Shown here one piece after another: positions 51,378 through 60,573 of a DNA stretch of 64,000 nucleotides. The translations under genes were made by a program, and so were the position numbers. The DNA is taken from contig JAPKZB010000091.1 in assembly GCA_026393985.1 (NCBI GenBank), positions 1-64,000 of the forward strand, read 5' to 3'. Every line of letters begins with the position of its first letter. The first letter of the stretch is position 1. The DNA comes from Acidobacteriota bacterium. Lineage in GTDB: Bacteria > Acidobacteriota > Terriglobia > Bryobacterales > Bryobacteraceae. The notes under the pieces were generated by a model. The model was not told where the DNA came from. It was given only the letters and a program-made list of their open reading frames with translations, and ran no database searches.

Positions 51378-52244
51378 CTAGGCCGCTCTCCGCTCCATCG
51401 CCGAAGGCGTATCCACGTGGGCCACTTTCACGTTCCGCGCAATACCCAGCTTTTCGAGCAGACGGATCTGCAGCCAGGTCTGGTCGTATTCGTACCACGC
51501 CAAGCCATGCCGCGCCGAGTTCGGATGAGCATGGTGATTGTTGTGCCAGCCTTCGCCAAAGGTCAGAATCGCCACCCACCAGTTGTTGCGCGAGTCGTCG
51601 CGGATGTTAAACCGCCGTCCGCCCCACAGATGGCTGGCCGAGTTCACCAGCCACGTCGAGTGCAGACCCAGGACAACGCGCACGCAGGTGGCCCACAGGA
51701 ACATCGACAGGCCGCCCCATAGGTACAGAATCGCCGATAGCACAATGATCGGAACCCAGTGGTAGGTGTTCAGCCATAGATAGAAGTTATCCTTGGCCAA
51801 GTCCGGCGTGTACTTCATCATCGCCTGCGTCTGGTTATGCTTGGCCTCGCCAAACAGAATCCAGCCCATGTGCGACCACCACTTGCCGTGGCGCGGCGTA
51901 TGCGGATCGCCGTCGAGGTCGGAGTGCTGATGGTGAATCCGGTGCGTCGCCACCCAGAAGATCGGCCCGCCTTCCATCGTGAGCGTGCCGCAAAGCGCAA
52001 AGAAATGTTCCAGCCATTTCGGTACGACGTAGGCGCGGTGCGTATGCAGGCGATGGTACCCCATGCCGATGCCCCACCCGATCGTGATCCAGTACAACAC
52101 GACGGCGACGATCACCGAGCGCCATTCAAAGAAAAACGGAGCGGCCAGCGCGCCCACATGAAAGATTCCGAAAAAGGTGGTCGTTACCCAGTTCACCTTC
52201 TCGTTCTGGTTGGCCGGACCGGCGCCGGCGGCTTCAATGCTCAT
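51378..52244 (-). CDS. Membrane fatty-acid desaturase (acyl-CoA delta-9 type)
   Basis: The 288-residue protein has about four membrane helices and all three histidine boxes of the di-iron desaturases: HRLHTH (residues 64-69), HRIHH (101-105) and EGWHNNHHAH near residue 237. It introduces a double bond in fatty acyl chains at the inner membrane, a common response to cold. No Shine-Dalgarno stands at its ATG; a six-codon leader ORF ends on it (see 52241-52261). It is divergent from the TIM-barrel gene. Confidence 0.92.
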   Translation of the reverse strand: MSIEAAGAGPANQNEKVNWVTTTFFGIFHVGALAAPFFFEWRSVIVAVVLYWITIGWGIGMGYHRLHTHRAYVVPKWLEHFFALCGTLTMEGGPIFWVATHRIHHQHSDLDGDPHTPRHGKWWSHMGWILFGEAKHNQTQAMMKYTPDLAKDNFYLWLNTYHWVPIIVLSAILYLWGGLSMFLWATCVRVVLGLHSTWLVNSASHLWGGRRFNIRDDSRNNWWVAILTFGEGWHNNHHAHPNSARHGLAWYEYDQTWLQIRLLEKLGIARNVKVAHVDTPSAMERRAA

Positions 52245-52261
52245 AACCCAACACTCGTCAT
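52241..52261 (-). promoter_or_regulatory. Possible six-codon leader ORF coupled to the desaturase
   Basis: A reverse-strand ATG at 52261 opens MTSVGL and stops at TGA 52243-52241, which overlaps the desaturase ATG (52244-52242) as ATGA. AGAGGA lies ten bases before the leader ATG but 27 bases from the desaturase start, so ribosomes would reach the desaturase by termination-reinitiation. Inferred from spacing only. Confidence 0.35.
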
Positions 52262-52315
52262 AGATGAAAGATTCCTCTTACTGTAGCAGGCGCCCCGGAG
52301 CGGGTATCCTGAGTC

Positions 52316-53227
52316 ATGACACTTTCGCGACGTGCACTCCTGGCCGCTAGCCCGCTAGCGTCCCTATCGGCTGCTCCGGCACAAACCGCTAGCCCAACCC
52401 GGCGGCAACCACTCGCCGTTTCCACCTACTCATTCTGGCATTTCCGGACAGAACGGTACAGTATCGAGAAGGTCATCCAACATGCCGCAGACATTGGCTT
52501 TGATGGCGTCGAGATCCTCCACCGGCAGATGGTGGACGAATCGCCGGCCTACGTCACCCGCTTGAAAAGAATGGCCTTTGAGCGCGGCTTGGCCCTGCCG
52601 ATGCTCTCCATTCACCAGGACTTCATCTTCCCCGATCAAATCGAACGCGACAAAAATATTACACACACCGTCAAGTGTGTGGAGCTAGCCGCCCGCCTCG
52701 GCATCCCCTGCGTCCGCCTGAACTCCGGCCGCTGGAAGACCATCAAGTCCTTCGACGACCTGATGAAAGCCAAGGGCGACGAACCCGCCCTGCCCGGGTT
52801 CAACGAACAGAACGCCATCGACTGGTGCATCGACTCCATCCGCAAGTGCCTGCCCGTATGCGAGCGCGAGGGCATCACGCTGGCGCTCGAAAACCACTGG
52901 GGTCTCACCACTAACATCGATACCCTGCTCAAGATCCACGAGGCCGTCAATTCGCCCTGGCTCGGCATCAACCTAGACACCGGCAACTACCCCGGCGAAC
53001 CCTACCCCGGCATCGCCAAACTGGCGCCCAAAGCCACCATCGTCCAGGCCAAAACCTACTTCGGCGGCGGGGAATGGTACACCCTCGACCTCGATTACAA
53101 GCGCATCGCCGGCATCCTGAAACAAGCCGGCTTCAAAGGCTGGGTGTCGCTCGAGATGGAGGGCAAGGCCGACCCGCTCGGCGCCGTGCAGAAGAGCTAC
53201 GACCAACTGCGCGCGGCCTTCGCCTAG
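52316..53227 (+). CDS. Secreted sugar phosphate isomerase/epimerase-like TIM-barrel protein
   Basis: The 303-residue protein has a Tat-like leader (LSRRALLAASPLASLSAAPA) and an AP-endonuclease-2/xylose-isomerase-like TIM barrel: VIQHAADIGFDGVEIL, LALPMLSIHQDFIFP, ITLALENHWGLTTN (metal-binding Glu), LGINLDTGNYP and GWVSLEMEG. The barrel usually isomerises or epimerises sugars using a divalent metal. The export signal is frequent in Acidobacteria and Planctomycetes. It is convergent with a Gfo/Idh/MocA oxidoreductase, a common partner in sugar breakdown. Confidence 0.85.
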   Translation: MTLSRRALLAASPLASLSAAPAQTASPTRRQPLAVSTYSFWHFRTERYSIEKVIQHAADIGFDGVEILHRQMVDESPAYVTRLKRMAFERGLALPMLSIHQDFIFPDQIERDKNITHTVKCVELAARLGIPCVRLNSGRWKTIKSFDDLMKAKGDEPALPGFNEQNAIDWCIDSIRKCLPVCEREGITLALENHWGLTTNIDTLLKIHEAVNSPWLGINLDTGNYPGEPYPGIAKLAPKATIVQAKTYFGGGEWYTLDLDYKRIAGILKQAGFKGWVSLEMEGKADPLGAVQKSYDQLRAAFA

Positions 53228-53258
53228 CCCGATGGAAACCCGGCAGGGGGAGACCCGT

Positions 53259-54626
53259 CTACCCCTGCACCACCATCTTTTCCGGATCCCAGTTGACCGT
53301 CTTGCGCGTGAAGTAGCTGACGTTCGACAGCAACGCCGGACCCGCCGCCCGCAGCCCGAAGGTCGCGTCCTCAATCACCGGCTTGCGCGAACGGATGTGC
53401 TCGAAGAAGTTCGCATGGTGGGCGTATTGTTCGGTGTATCCCGGCGGCAGCACCCAGCGCTGCTCCGTGTTGGCCTGCATGCCGTCCGCGCTCGGCCGTT
53501 GCGCCGGATACTTGGCGGCGTGCTGCCGCAGAATCTCGGCCGCTGTCGCCTGTGAGAAGGTTCCGGCCGTCGTCCCCGGATCGGTCACCTTCGGCTTGCG
53601 GCGCAGCACCAGCGCCCCGCCCACGGCGAGGTCCAACACCCCTTCCGAGCCGACAAAGCGGAACCCGCTGCCATCGCCGCCGCCGGCCAGGAAGTTCAGC
53701 CGGAGACTCAGATTGAATTCCGGATGCGCGGCCGTCTTCGGATAATCGTAGATGCCCATCATCAGGTCCGGCACGTCGCGGCCGTCCTTCCAGTGGTACA
53801 GCCCGCCGGTGGTCATCACCCGGTTCGGCCCATTGGAGTCCATCACATAATGGATGCCCGTGAACAGATGGACGAACAGGTCGCCGGCCACCCCCGTGCC
53901 GTAGTCCTGATAGTTGCGCCACCGGAACAGCCGGATCGGTTCAAACGGCCGCTTCGGCGCCGAACCCAGGAACCGGTCCCAATCGACCGTCGCCGGCGAG
54001 GCGTCGGGCGGGATCGAATACTGCCAGGCGCCCTGCGGCGAGTTACGGTCCCAGAACGCTTCCACCATGCGCACTTCACCCAGCACACCTTGTTTGACCA
54101 GGTCCCGCGCCTTGGCGTAAAGAATGGAGCTGGCTCGCTGGCTGCCCACCTGCAGAATCCGTTTCGTCTCGCCTTCGGCTTTGATTACCGCCGCGCCCTC
54201 TTCCACCTTCTGGACCATCGGCTTCTGGCAGTAGACATCCTTGCCGGCTTTCATCGCGTCGATGGCCTGCTGCTGATGCCAGTGGTCGGGAGTGGCGACG
54301 ATGACGGCGTCGATGTCGGGACGCGCCAGAAGCTCCCGGTAGTCGCGCGTCGTGAAGATGTCTTTACCGTAGCGCTCTTTGGCCAGGTCCAGCCGGCCCT
54401 GATAAATATCGGCCACGGCCACCAGTTTGGTTCCCGGCACCGTCACCGCCGTCGCCACATCGCCCTGGCCCATGATGCCGAAGCCGATGCAGGCGAATTG
54501 AATCTTATCGTTGGGGCTCTTGGGCTGGGCGGCTGCCGGGGCGGCGGCCAGCATCGTAGTCAGGCCGGAGGTATGCAAAAAGGAGCGGCGCGTGGTCGGC
54601 ATAAGGTGTTTCGCTTTGAAAACCAT
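53259..54626 (-). CDS. Gfo/Idh/MocA-family oxidoreductase with export leader
   Basis: The 455-residue protein starts at the ATG at 54626, which has GGGAGA about five bases upstream. A Tat-like signal (TTRRSFLHTSGLTTMLAAAP) is followed by a Rossmann domain (FACIGFGIMGQGDVATAV, VAVADIYQGRLDLA) and the DVYCQKPMVQKVEEG motif. A C-terminal alpha/beta domain completes it. It probably oxidises or reduces a sugar with a tightly bound NAD(P). It sits divergent from the AAA ATPase gene (21 bases between starts) and convergent with the isomerase-like gene. Confidence 0.88.
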   Translation of the reverse strand: MVFKAKHLMPTTRRSFLHTSGLTTMLAAAPAAAQPKSPNDKIQFACIGFGIMGQGDVATAVTVPGTKLVAVADIYQGRLDLAKERYGKDIFTTRDYRELLARPDIDAVIVATPDHWHQQQAIDAMKAGKDVYCQKPMVQKVEEGAAVIKAEGETKRILQVGSQRASSILYAKARDLVKQGVLGEVRMVEAFWDRNSPQGAWQYSIPPDASPATVDWDRFLGSAPKRPFEPIRLFRWRNYQDYGTGVAGDLFVHLFTGIHYVMDSNGPNRVMTTGGLYHWKDGRDVPDLMMGIYDYPKTAAHPEFNLSLRLNFLAGGGDGSGFRFVGSEGVLDLAVGGALVLRRKPKVTDPGTTAGTFSQATAAEILRQHAAKYPAQRPSADGMQANTEQRWVLPPGYTEQYAHHANFFEHIRSRKPVIEDATFGLRAAGPALLSNVSYFTRKTVNWDPEKMVVQG

Positions 54627-54647
54627 GGTATCTCCCTACTCTGACTT

Positions 54648-56033
54648 TTGCCACGGGCGTCGATAGAACCGCAGAGGCGAAATCTGTTGCCGATCACCCA
54701 CCTTACCGACCTGTCGTCGTTTCTTGACTCCCATAGCGGTTCCCCGGCCCAGGAGTTGAAGCCCCCCGTACCCGAGACGATCTCGCACACGGGCGTTCCG
54801 GCCACGATGATCGAGCATCTGCTCCTCAAGGCCCTCTACTATAACGGTGAGTTGGTCGGTCGCGAACTCGCGCAGCGCCTCGGACTCCGCTTCAGCGTCA
54901 TCGAAGCCAGCCTCGAAGCGTTCAAACGGACCCATCACGTCGCCGTGCGCAGTTCGCTCGGCATGGGCGCCATCTCCTCCCGCTTCGTGCTCACCGAGAG
55001 TGGCCGCGAAATGGCCAAGGAGTGCGTGGCGACCAACGCCTACTCCGGCCGCGTGCCCGTGCCGCTTTTCCAGTATGCCGATATGGTGCGCCGGCAGAAG
55101 TCCGAAAACGGCTGGCTCACCCCGGAAGCTCTCCGGGACGCTTACAAGCATATGGTCATCACCCCGGAACTGCTCAATCAGATCGGTCCGGCGGTGAACT
55201 CCGGCAAGTCGTTCCTCATCTACGGCCAGCCCGGCAACGGCAAAACCTACCTGGCCGAAGCGCTCTTTAACGTCGATCCAACCTACATTTATGTGCCCTA
55301 CGCCATCGAGGCCCAGGGCATGATCATCCAGATGTTCGACCCCGTCTACCACCATCCGGTCGACGAGGTACAGGATACGATCTCGACCTTCACCACCGAA
55401 CCCTCCCACGACCAGCGCTGGTTCAAGTGCCGCCGCCCCTTCATCGTCACCGGCGGCGAACTGGCCCCTGAGATGCTCGATCTGAGCTTCAACCCCGTCG
55501 CCAAGTTCTACGACGCCCCCCTGCAGTTGAAGGCCAACAACGGCATCTACCTCATCGATGACTTCGGCCGCCAGAAGGTCACCCCGGCCGAGGTCCTCAA
55601 CCGGTGGATCGTCCCCATGGAGCGTCGCGTCGACTACCTAACCTTCCAGAACGGCGCCAAAATGACCATCCCGTTTGAGTGCTTCCTGGTCTTCTCCTCG
55701 AACCTCAAGCCCGACCAGCTCGGCGACGAAGCCTTCCTCCGCCGCATTCAGTACAAGATGTTGATGAAGTCCCCCTCGGAAAAGGAGTTCACGGACATCT
55801 TTCTGAGCTACGCCGCCACGCAGGGCCTGAACTGCGCCCCGGATCTGGTTGACCGCTTTCTCGCCCGCCACTACCGCGCCACCGGGAAAGCCCGGCGCCG
55901 TTGCCATCCGCGCGACATACTCTCGCACGCCCTCGACATTCTGCGCTTCGAACGCCGCCCCATGGTCCTCACCGACGAGGTCCTGACCCTGGCCTTTGAA
56001 AGCAACTTCGTCAGCACCGAAGAGGACGACTGA
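54648..56033 (+). CDS. Winged-helix AAA-type ATPase of unknown function
   Basis: The 461-residue frame starts at a TTG; a second TTG at 54687 has AGAGG about nine bases upstream and is equally possible. After an N-terminal winged-helix-like region (about residues 52-125; HLLLKALYYNGELVGRELAQ) comes a P-loop ATPase with Walker A GQPGNGKTY, Walker B IYLIDDFGRQ and VFSSNLKPDQL as a sensor-1-type loop. A helical C-terminal part ends with an acidic tail. I know similar proteins in acidobacteria and myxobacteria only as uncharacterised ATPases. It is followed after ten bases by the convergent recN. Confidence 0.7.
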   Translation: MPRASIEPQRRNLLPITHLTDLSSFLDSHSGSPAQELKPPVPETISHTGVPATMIEHLLLKALYYNGELVGRELAQRLGLRFSVIEASLEAFKRTHHVAVRSSLGMGAISSRFVLTESGREMAKECVATNAYSGRVPVPLFQYADMVRRQKSENGWLTPEALRDAYKHMVITPELLNQIGPAVNSGKSFLIYGQPGNGKTYLAEALFNVDPTYIYVPYAIEAQGMIIQMFDPVYHHPVDEVQDTISTFTTEPSHDQRWFKCRRPFIVTGGELAPEMLDLSFNPVAKFYDAPLQLKANNGIYLIDDFGRQKVTPAEVLNRWIVPMERRVDYLTFQNGAKMTIPFECFLVFSSNLKPDQLGDEAFLRRIQYKMLMKSPSEKEFTDIFLSYAATQGLNCAPDLVDRFLARHYRATGKARRRCHPRDILSHALDILRFERRPMVLTDEVLTLAFESNFVSTEEDD

Positions 56034-56043
56034 GCCGGCACCC

Positions 56044-57720
56044 TCAACTCGCCGCCCCGCCCTGAATCAGTTGCGCGGCGTGGCGCAGCGCCTCCGGCGT
56101 CAAACGCTGGCCGGAAAGCATGCGGCCAATCTCCTTGGTCCGGTCCTCGCCGGTCAACTCCGTCACCACGGCCACCGTCCGGCCGTTCGATTGCTGCTTT
56201 TCGACGCGGTAGTGATGGTCGGCAAAGGCGGCGATGTTGGCCTGATGCGTCACGCAAAGCACCTGGTTAGACCGGCTCAGCGCCTTTAACCGCCGCCCCA
56301 CCGACTCGGCCGCCTCCCCGCCAATGCCAGCGTCGACTTCGTCAAAAACCAGCAGATGCTGCGCCGACCCCGTTCGTTCGCTCTCAATGCACGTCTTGAT
56401 CGCCAGCGCAATCCGCGAAACCTCGCCGCCCGAGGCCACCTTATCCAGCTCCCGCGGCTCCTCGCCCACGTTCGCCGACACGAGAAACCGTACCGCGTCC
56501 ACCCCCTCGGCCGACCATCCCGCCGCCGCGAACGCCACCTGAAACCGCGTCCCAGCCATCGCCAACGCTGCCAGCTCCTGCTCCACCCGCTTTTCCAGAC
56601 GCCCCGCCGCCTGCTTGCGCGCCCGCGTCAGCCGCCCCGCCGCCGCCGTGTACTCCCGCCCCAGCTTCTCCCGCCGCGCCTCAATCGCCGTCCGCCGCTC
56701 GCCGGCCTCCTCGACGGTTTGCATCTTCGTCCGCAGGCCCGCCAGAAAGACCAGAATCTCTTCAATGGTCGCTCCGTACTTCCGCCGCAGCCGGTCCATC
56801 GCGGCCAGGCGCGTCTCCACTTCGTCAAGCCGCCCCGGGTCAGCGTGCAGCTTGCCCACGTAGTCCCGCAGCGTCAGCCCGGCCTCTTCGAGGCCAATCA
56901 CGGCCGGCCGCAGCAACTCGGCCACCTCCGTGAGCGCCGGGTCAATCCGCACCAGCTCCTGCACCCGCTTGGCCGCCGCCCGCGCCTGCGCCACCGCCGA
57001 ATCCGGGGCATCGTAAAGCGCAGTGTAGGCCGCCCCGGCGTGTTCGGCCAGCCGCGTGACGTTCTGCAGCACCCGCTTCTCGGCTTCGAGTTCGCTGTCC
57101 TCTCCCACGCGCGGGTCGACCTCTTCAATCTCCTTCCGCTGAAAACTCCACAGGTCCGCCAACCGCAACTGCTCCTGCTCGGCCCGGTCGATCTCCTCCA
57201 GTTCGCGCGCGCAACTCCGCCATGCCGCAAACAGTTCGCTGACCTCGGCCGTTAACGCCCCAGCCTCGGCAAAGGTATCGAGCATCTGCCGCTGCGACTC
57301 CGGCGCGTGCAGCCGCTGCTGTTCGTTCTGCCCGTGGATATCCCCCAGCCAAGGCGCCAGCGACTTCAGCAGCGTCGCCGTCGCCGGCCGGTTGGCCAGC
57401 AGCGCCCGCGACTTGCCCGTCGCCGTTACCTCCCGCTCCACAATCAGCTCCTCGTCTTCGAGTGCAATGCCCGCTTCCTCGAGCAGCGCCCGGAACGCCG
57501 GGTCCGGCGGCGCCACGAAGATGCCCGACACGCGCGCCCGGTCCGTCCCCGTCCGCACCACCTCGGCCGAAGCCCGGCCGCCAAACAGCAGTCCCAGCGA
57601 GTCCACCACAATCGACTTGCCGCTGCCCGTCTCCCCGGTCAGCAGGTTCAGGCCCGGATGAAAACGAACCCGCAGTCGTTCCACCACCGCGAAGTTCTCC
57701 ACGTAGAGCTCTACAAGCAT
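56044..57720 (-). CDS. recN: DNA repair protein RecN
   Basis: The 558-residue SMC-like protein has an N-terminal Walker A GETGSGKS (residues 29-36), the GQNEQQRL Q-loop region, long coiled coils (about residues 155-360) and the C-terminal signature VASGGEVSRIALAIK with HLLVFDEVDAGIGG (Walker B). RecN holds broken DNA ends for recombinational repair. It is divergent from comEC (about 49 bases). Typical LexA boxes were not evident there. Confidence 0.95.
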   Translation of the reverse strand: MLVELYVENFAVVERLRVRFHPGLNLLTGETGSGKSIVVDSLGLLFGGRASAEVVRTGTDRARVSGIFVAPPDPAFRALLEEAGIALEDEELIVEREVTATGKSRALLANRPATATLLKSLAPWLGDIHGQNEQQRLHAPESQRQMLDTFAEAGALTAEVSELFAAWRSCARELEEIDRAEQEQLRLADLWSFQRKEIEEVDPRVGEDSELEAEKRVLQNVTRLAEHAGAAYTALYDAPDSAVAQARAAAKRVQELVRIDPALTEVAELLRPAVIGLEEAGLTLRDYVGKLHADPGRLDEVETRLAAMDRLRRKYGATIEEILVFLAGLRTKMQTVEEAGERRTAIEARREKLGREYTAAAGRLTRARKQAAGRLEKRVEQELAALAMAGTRFQVAFAAAGWSAEGVDAVRFLVSANVGEEPRELDKVASGGEVSRIALAIKTCIESERTGSAQHLLVFDEVDAGIGGEAAESVGRRLKALSRSNQVLCVTHQANIAAFADHHYRVEKQQSNGRTVAVVTELTGEDRTKEIGRMLSGQRLTPEALRHAAQLIQGGAAS

Positions 57721-57769
57721 CTTCTACAGTCTAGAGAGAAGCCGGCAGCCCCCGCCACTCTCTTTGTGC

Positions 57770-60277
57770 GTGCGTGAACCTCTCCTGCTGCCCTGCCTCG
57801 GACTGATCGCCGGTCTCCTCCTGGCTCAACTGCTCCCGTTCTCCCGCCCCGAAGCCGCCGCCGCCACGGCTGCCCTTGCGCTGCTCGCCCTCCTCGGCCG
57901 CCGTCCTTGGATCACCGTCCTCGCCTTCGTCGCCGCCGGTACGCTTCTGCCCGTTCTCCAGCCGCCGGAGCCACCGCCCGAACTCGACGCCGCCGCCGGC
58001 GAAACGCTGCTCCTGCAAGGCTGCGTCGTCGAACCCTCCGTCTTCGCCGACCGGCGCGAACAGTTCACCCTCGATCTCGACCGCGACGCCCGCGCCCGCG
58101 TCAGCCTCAACCTGCGCGAAGGCCAGACCGCCCCCAACCTGCAATATGGCCAGCTCGTCGAATTCGAAGGCCGGGTTCGCAAACCCGTCAACTTCCGCAA
58201 CCCCGGCGCCTTCGACCTGGTCCACTACCTCGCCCGCCGGCACACCTATTGGACCATCTCCACCCGCACCGGCGCCGAAGTCACCGTCCTGCCCGGAACC
58301 TGCGGCCACCCCGCTACCGCCCTGCTGTTCCAACTCCGCGGCTGGATTCTCAACCGCCTTGATGCCCTCTTTCCAGGCGACCACTACAAAGCCTGGATGA
58401 TGCAAGCCCTGCTGATCGGCGAAAACACCCGCCTGCAAAAAGCCTGGACGGAAAGCTTCCGCCGCACCGGCACCTACCACGCCCTCGTTATCTCCGGCAT
58501 CCACATCACCATGGTCGCCGGCATCCTGTTCGGCGTCATCCGCATGGCCACCGGCCGGATGACCTTCAGCCTCATCGCCACCGTCATCCTCGCCTGGCTC
58601 TACGCCGCCACCTCCGGCCTCACCGCCCCCGTCCTCCGCGCCGCCGCCGGCTTCATGCTCTTCAGCCTCTGCCGCTTCTGGTATCGCGACCCGCGCATCC
58701 TGAACTTCCTCGCCGTCGTCGCCATCACCGTCCTGGCGCTCGACCCCGGCCAGCTCTTTGAAGCCAGTTTCCAGCTCACCTTCCTAAGCGTCGCCGCCAT
58801 CGCCTCCCTGGCCGACCCCCTCTTTGAACAGAACTCCCGGCCCCTCGCCCGCGGCCTGGCCGAACTCGAAGACTGGCGGCAGGACCTCCGCAAGCCCTTC
58901 GCCATCGCCGCCTTTCGCGTCGAAACCCGGCTATTCGCCCAAACCGTCAGCCTCTGGAGCAACCTCCCCATGCCGTGGCTCTGCCGGGCGCTGGGCTCCG
59001 GTCTGGCTCTGCTCGTCAACGCTTTTGAGATCTTCATGATCTCCTGCATCATGCAGGTGGCCCTGGCCCTGCCCATGGCCTTCTATTTCCATCGCGCCTC
59101 GCTCTCCGGCATGGTCGCCAATATCTTCGTCGTCCCGCTGATGAACGGCGCCATCGTCGCCGGCTTCCTCGCCGTCTTCACCGGGTGGCAGTGGGTTGCC
59201 GCCGTTGCCGGCTGGTTCCTCGACGCGGGCCAATGGGTCGCCGCCGCCTGCGCCGCGCTCGAACCGAACTGGCGGATTCCCGATCCGCCCACGCTGCTCG
59301 CCGCCGGCTTCGCGGCCAGCCTCATCGCCCTGGCCGTCACCGCCCGCCACGCCCCCCGCCTGCGCTGGGTCTGTTTCGTCATTACGATGGCCCTGTTCGG
59401 CGTCATCCTCTGGCACCCGTTCGCTCCCGTGCGCGCCGCCGGCCAGTTGGAGTTGACCGCCATCGACGTCGGCCAGGGCGATAGCCTGCTCGTCGTCACC
59501 CCCGAAGGCAAAATGCTGGTGGTCGACGGCGGCGGCCTGCCCCAGTTCAAAGGCCGCCCCAAGCCCAAACTCGACATCGGCGAGGACGTCGTCTCCCCCT
59601 ATCTCTGGACCCGCTCGATCCGCCGTCTGGACGCCATCGCCCTCACCCACGCCCACGACGACCACGCCGCCGGCCTCGAAGCCCTCATCGACAACTTCGC
59701 CCCGGCCGAACTCTGGACCGGAGCCATGGGGGAGAGTCCCACCTGGCAGCGCCTCCGCGCCAAGGCGCTCGCGCGCGGCGTCCGCATTGTCCCGCTCTGG
59801 AGCGGCGATGGCTTCGTTTGGGGAGGCGCCCGCTTCGATGTCCTCGCCCCCTACCGCGACACTCCCCCCACCGAAATCCCCCGCAACAACGACTCGCTTA
59901 CCCTCCGCATCGCCTACGGCCAGCGCAGCATGCTCCTCACCGGCGACCTTGAAAAAGAGGTCGAGTTCCGCCTCGTTGACGAAGGCCGCATCGCCCCGGC
60001 TGACATCCTCAAAGCCGGCCACCACGGCAGCCGCACCTCCACCACCGACGACCTGCTCGCCCGCCTCCATCCCCAGTTCGCCATCATCTCGGCCGGGCAG
60101 GATAACCTCTACAAACACCCCCACCCCGACGTCGTCCGCCGCCTTACCGAACACCGCGTCGGCCTGCTCCGCACGGACCGCTTCGGCCTGGTTCGCGTCC
60201 TCACCGATGGCCGTCAACTCTCCGTCGACCTCCTCCCGTGGCGCCCGAACACCCGGACATTTCTTCCGGCGTTCTGA
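57770..60277 (+). CDS. comEC: ComEC/Rec2 DNA-uptake channel
   Basis: The protein is about 835 residues from the GTG at 57770; a TTG two codons upstream is an alternative. A DUF4131 N-terminal part with an OB-like segment (FEGRVRKPVNFRNPGAFD) leads to the competence membrane domain (HALVISGIHITMVAGILFG) with about ten helices and a metallo-beta-lactamase domain with THAHDDHAAGLE (about residues 626-637). ComEC carries single-stranded DNA across the inner membrane. Full length, so natural uptake is possible; no pilin or comEA gene is in the window. Confidence 0.93.
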   Translation: MREPLLLPCLGLIAGLLLAQLLPFSRPEAAAATAALALLALLGRRPWITVLAFVAAGTLLPVLQPPEPPPELDAAAGETLLLQGCVVEPSVFADRREQFTLDLDRDARARVSLNLREGQTAPNLQYGQLVEFEGRVRKPVNFRNPGAFDLVHYLARRHTYWTISTRTGAEVTVLPGTCGHPATALLFQLRGWILNRLDALFPGDHYKAWMMQALLIGENTRLQKAWTESFRRTGTYHALVISGIHITMVAGILFGVIRMATGRMTFSLIATVILAWLYAATSGLTAPVLRAAAGFMLFSLCRFWYRDPRILNFLAVVAITVLALDPGQLFEASFQLTFLSVAAIASLADPLFEQNSRPLARGLAELEDWRQDLRKPFAIAAFRVETRLFAQTVSLWSNLPMPWLCRALGSGLALLVNAFEIFMISCIMQVALALPMAFYFHRASLSGMVANIFVVPLMNGAIVAGFLAVFTGWQWVAAVAGWFLDAGQWVAAACAALEPNWRIPDPPTLLAAGFAASLIALAVTARHAPRLRWVCFVITMALFGVILWHPFAPVRAAGQLELTAIDVGQGDSLLVVTPEGKMLVVDGGGLPQFKGRPKPKLDIGEDVVSPYLWTRSIRRLDAIALTHAHDDHAAGLEALIDNFAPAELWTGAMGESPTWQRLRAKALARGVRIVPLWSGDGFVWGGARFDVLAPYRDTPPTEIPRNNDSLTLRIAYGQRSMLLTGDLEKEVEFRLVDEGRIAPADILKAGHHGSRTSTTDDLLARLHPQFAIISAGQDNLYKHPHPDVVRRLTEHRVGLLRTDRFGLVRVLTDGRQLSVDLLPWRPNTRTFLPAF

Positions 60278-60304
60278 AACAATAAGGGAAGAGGTGTTCC
60301 ACTC

Positions 60305-60568
60305 ATGGCAGAAGATAACAGCAGCAAAGCAGTTTGGTTTCTCACCGGCGCGGCCATCGGCGCGGCGGTGGCGCTTCTCTATGCGCCGGCGAGCGGAGAG
60401 GTGACGCGGCGCCGCATTGTCCGCCGGGCCGAAGAGAGCGCCGATGTCCTCTCGGAGAAAGGGCAGGAAATGGTAGAACGCGGCCGCGATCTCTATCAGC
60501 AGGGCCGCAAGATGGCCGACGAGGCCGCCGACCTGTTTGAACGGGGCCGCAAAATCGTCGAAGGATAA
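60305..60568 (+). CDS. YtxH-domain small membrane protein
   Basis: The 87-residue protein has one N-terminal helix with glycines (FLTGAAIGAAVALLYAPASG), the hallmark of YtxH/gas-vesicle-like proteins, and an amphipathic helical remainder with repeated RGRDLYQQGRKMADEA. A role in stress tolerance is often suggested for such proteins. It follows comEC by 27 bases and precedes the aldehyde dehydrogenase by five. Confidence 0.82.
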   Translation: MAEDNSSKAVWFLTGAAIGAAVALLYAPASGEVTRRRIVRRAEESADVLSEKGQEMVERGRDLYQQGRKMADEAADLFERGRKIVEG

Positions 60569-60573
60569 ACTCC

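Noticed and set aside
54627-54647. Promoter search in the 21-base gap between Gfo/Idh/MocA and the AAA ATPase
   Set aside because: Only the ribosome site of the minus-strand gene is evident; promoter boxes cannot be assigned.
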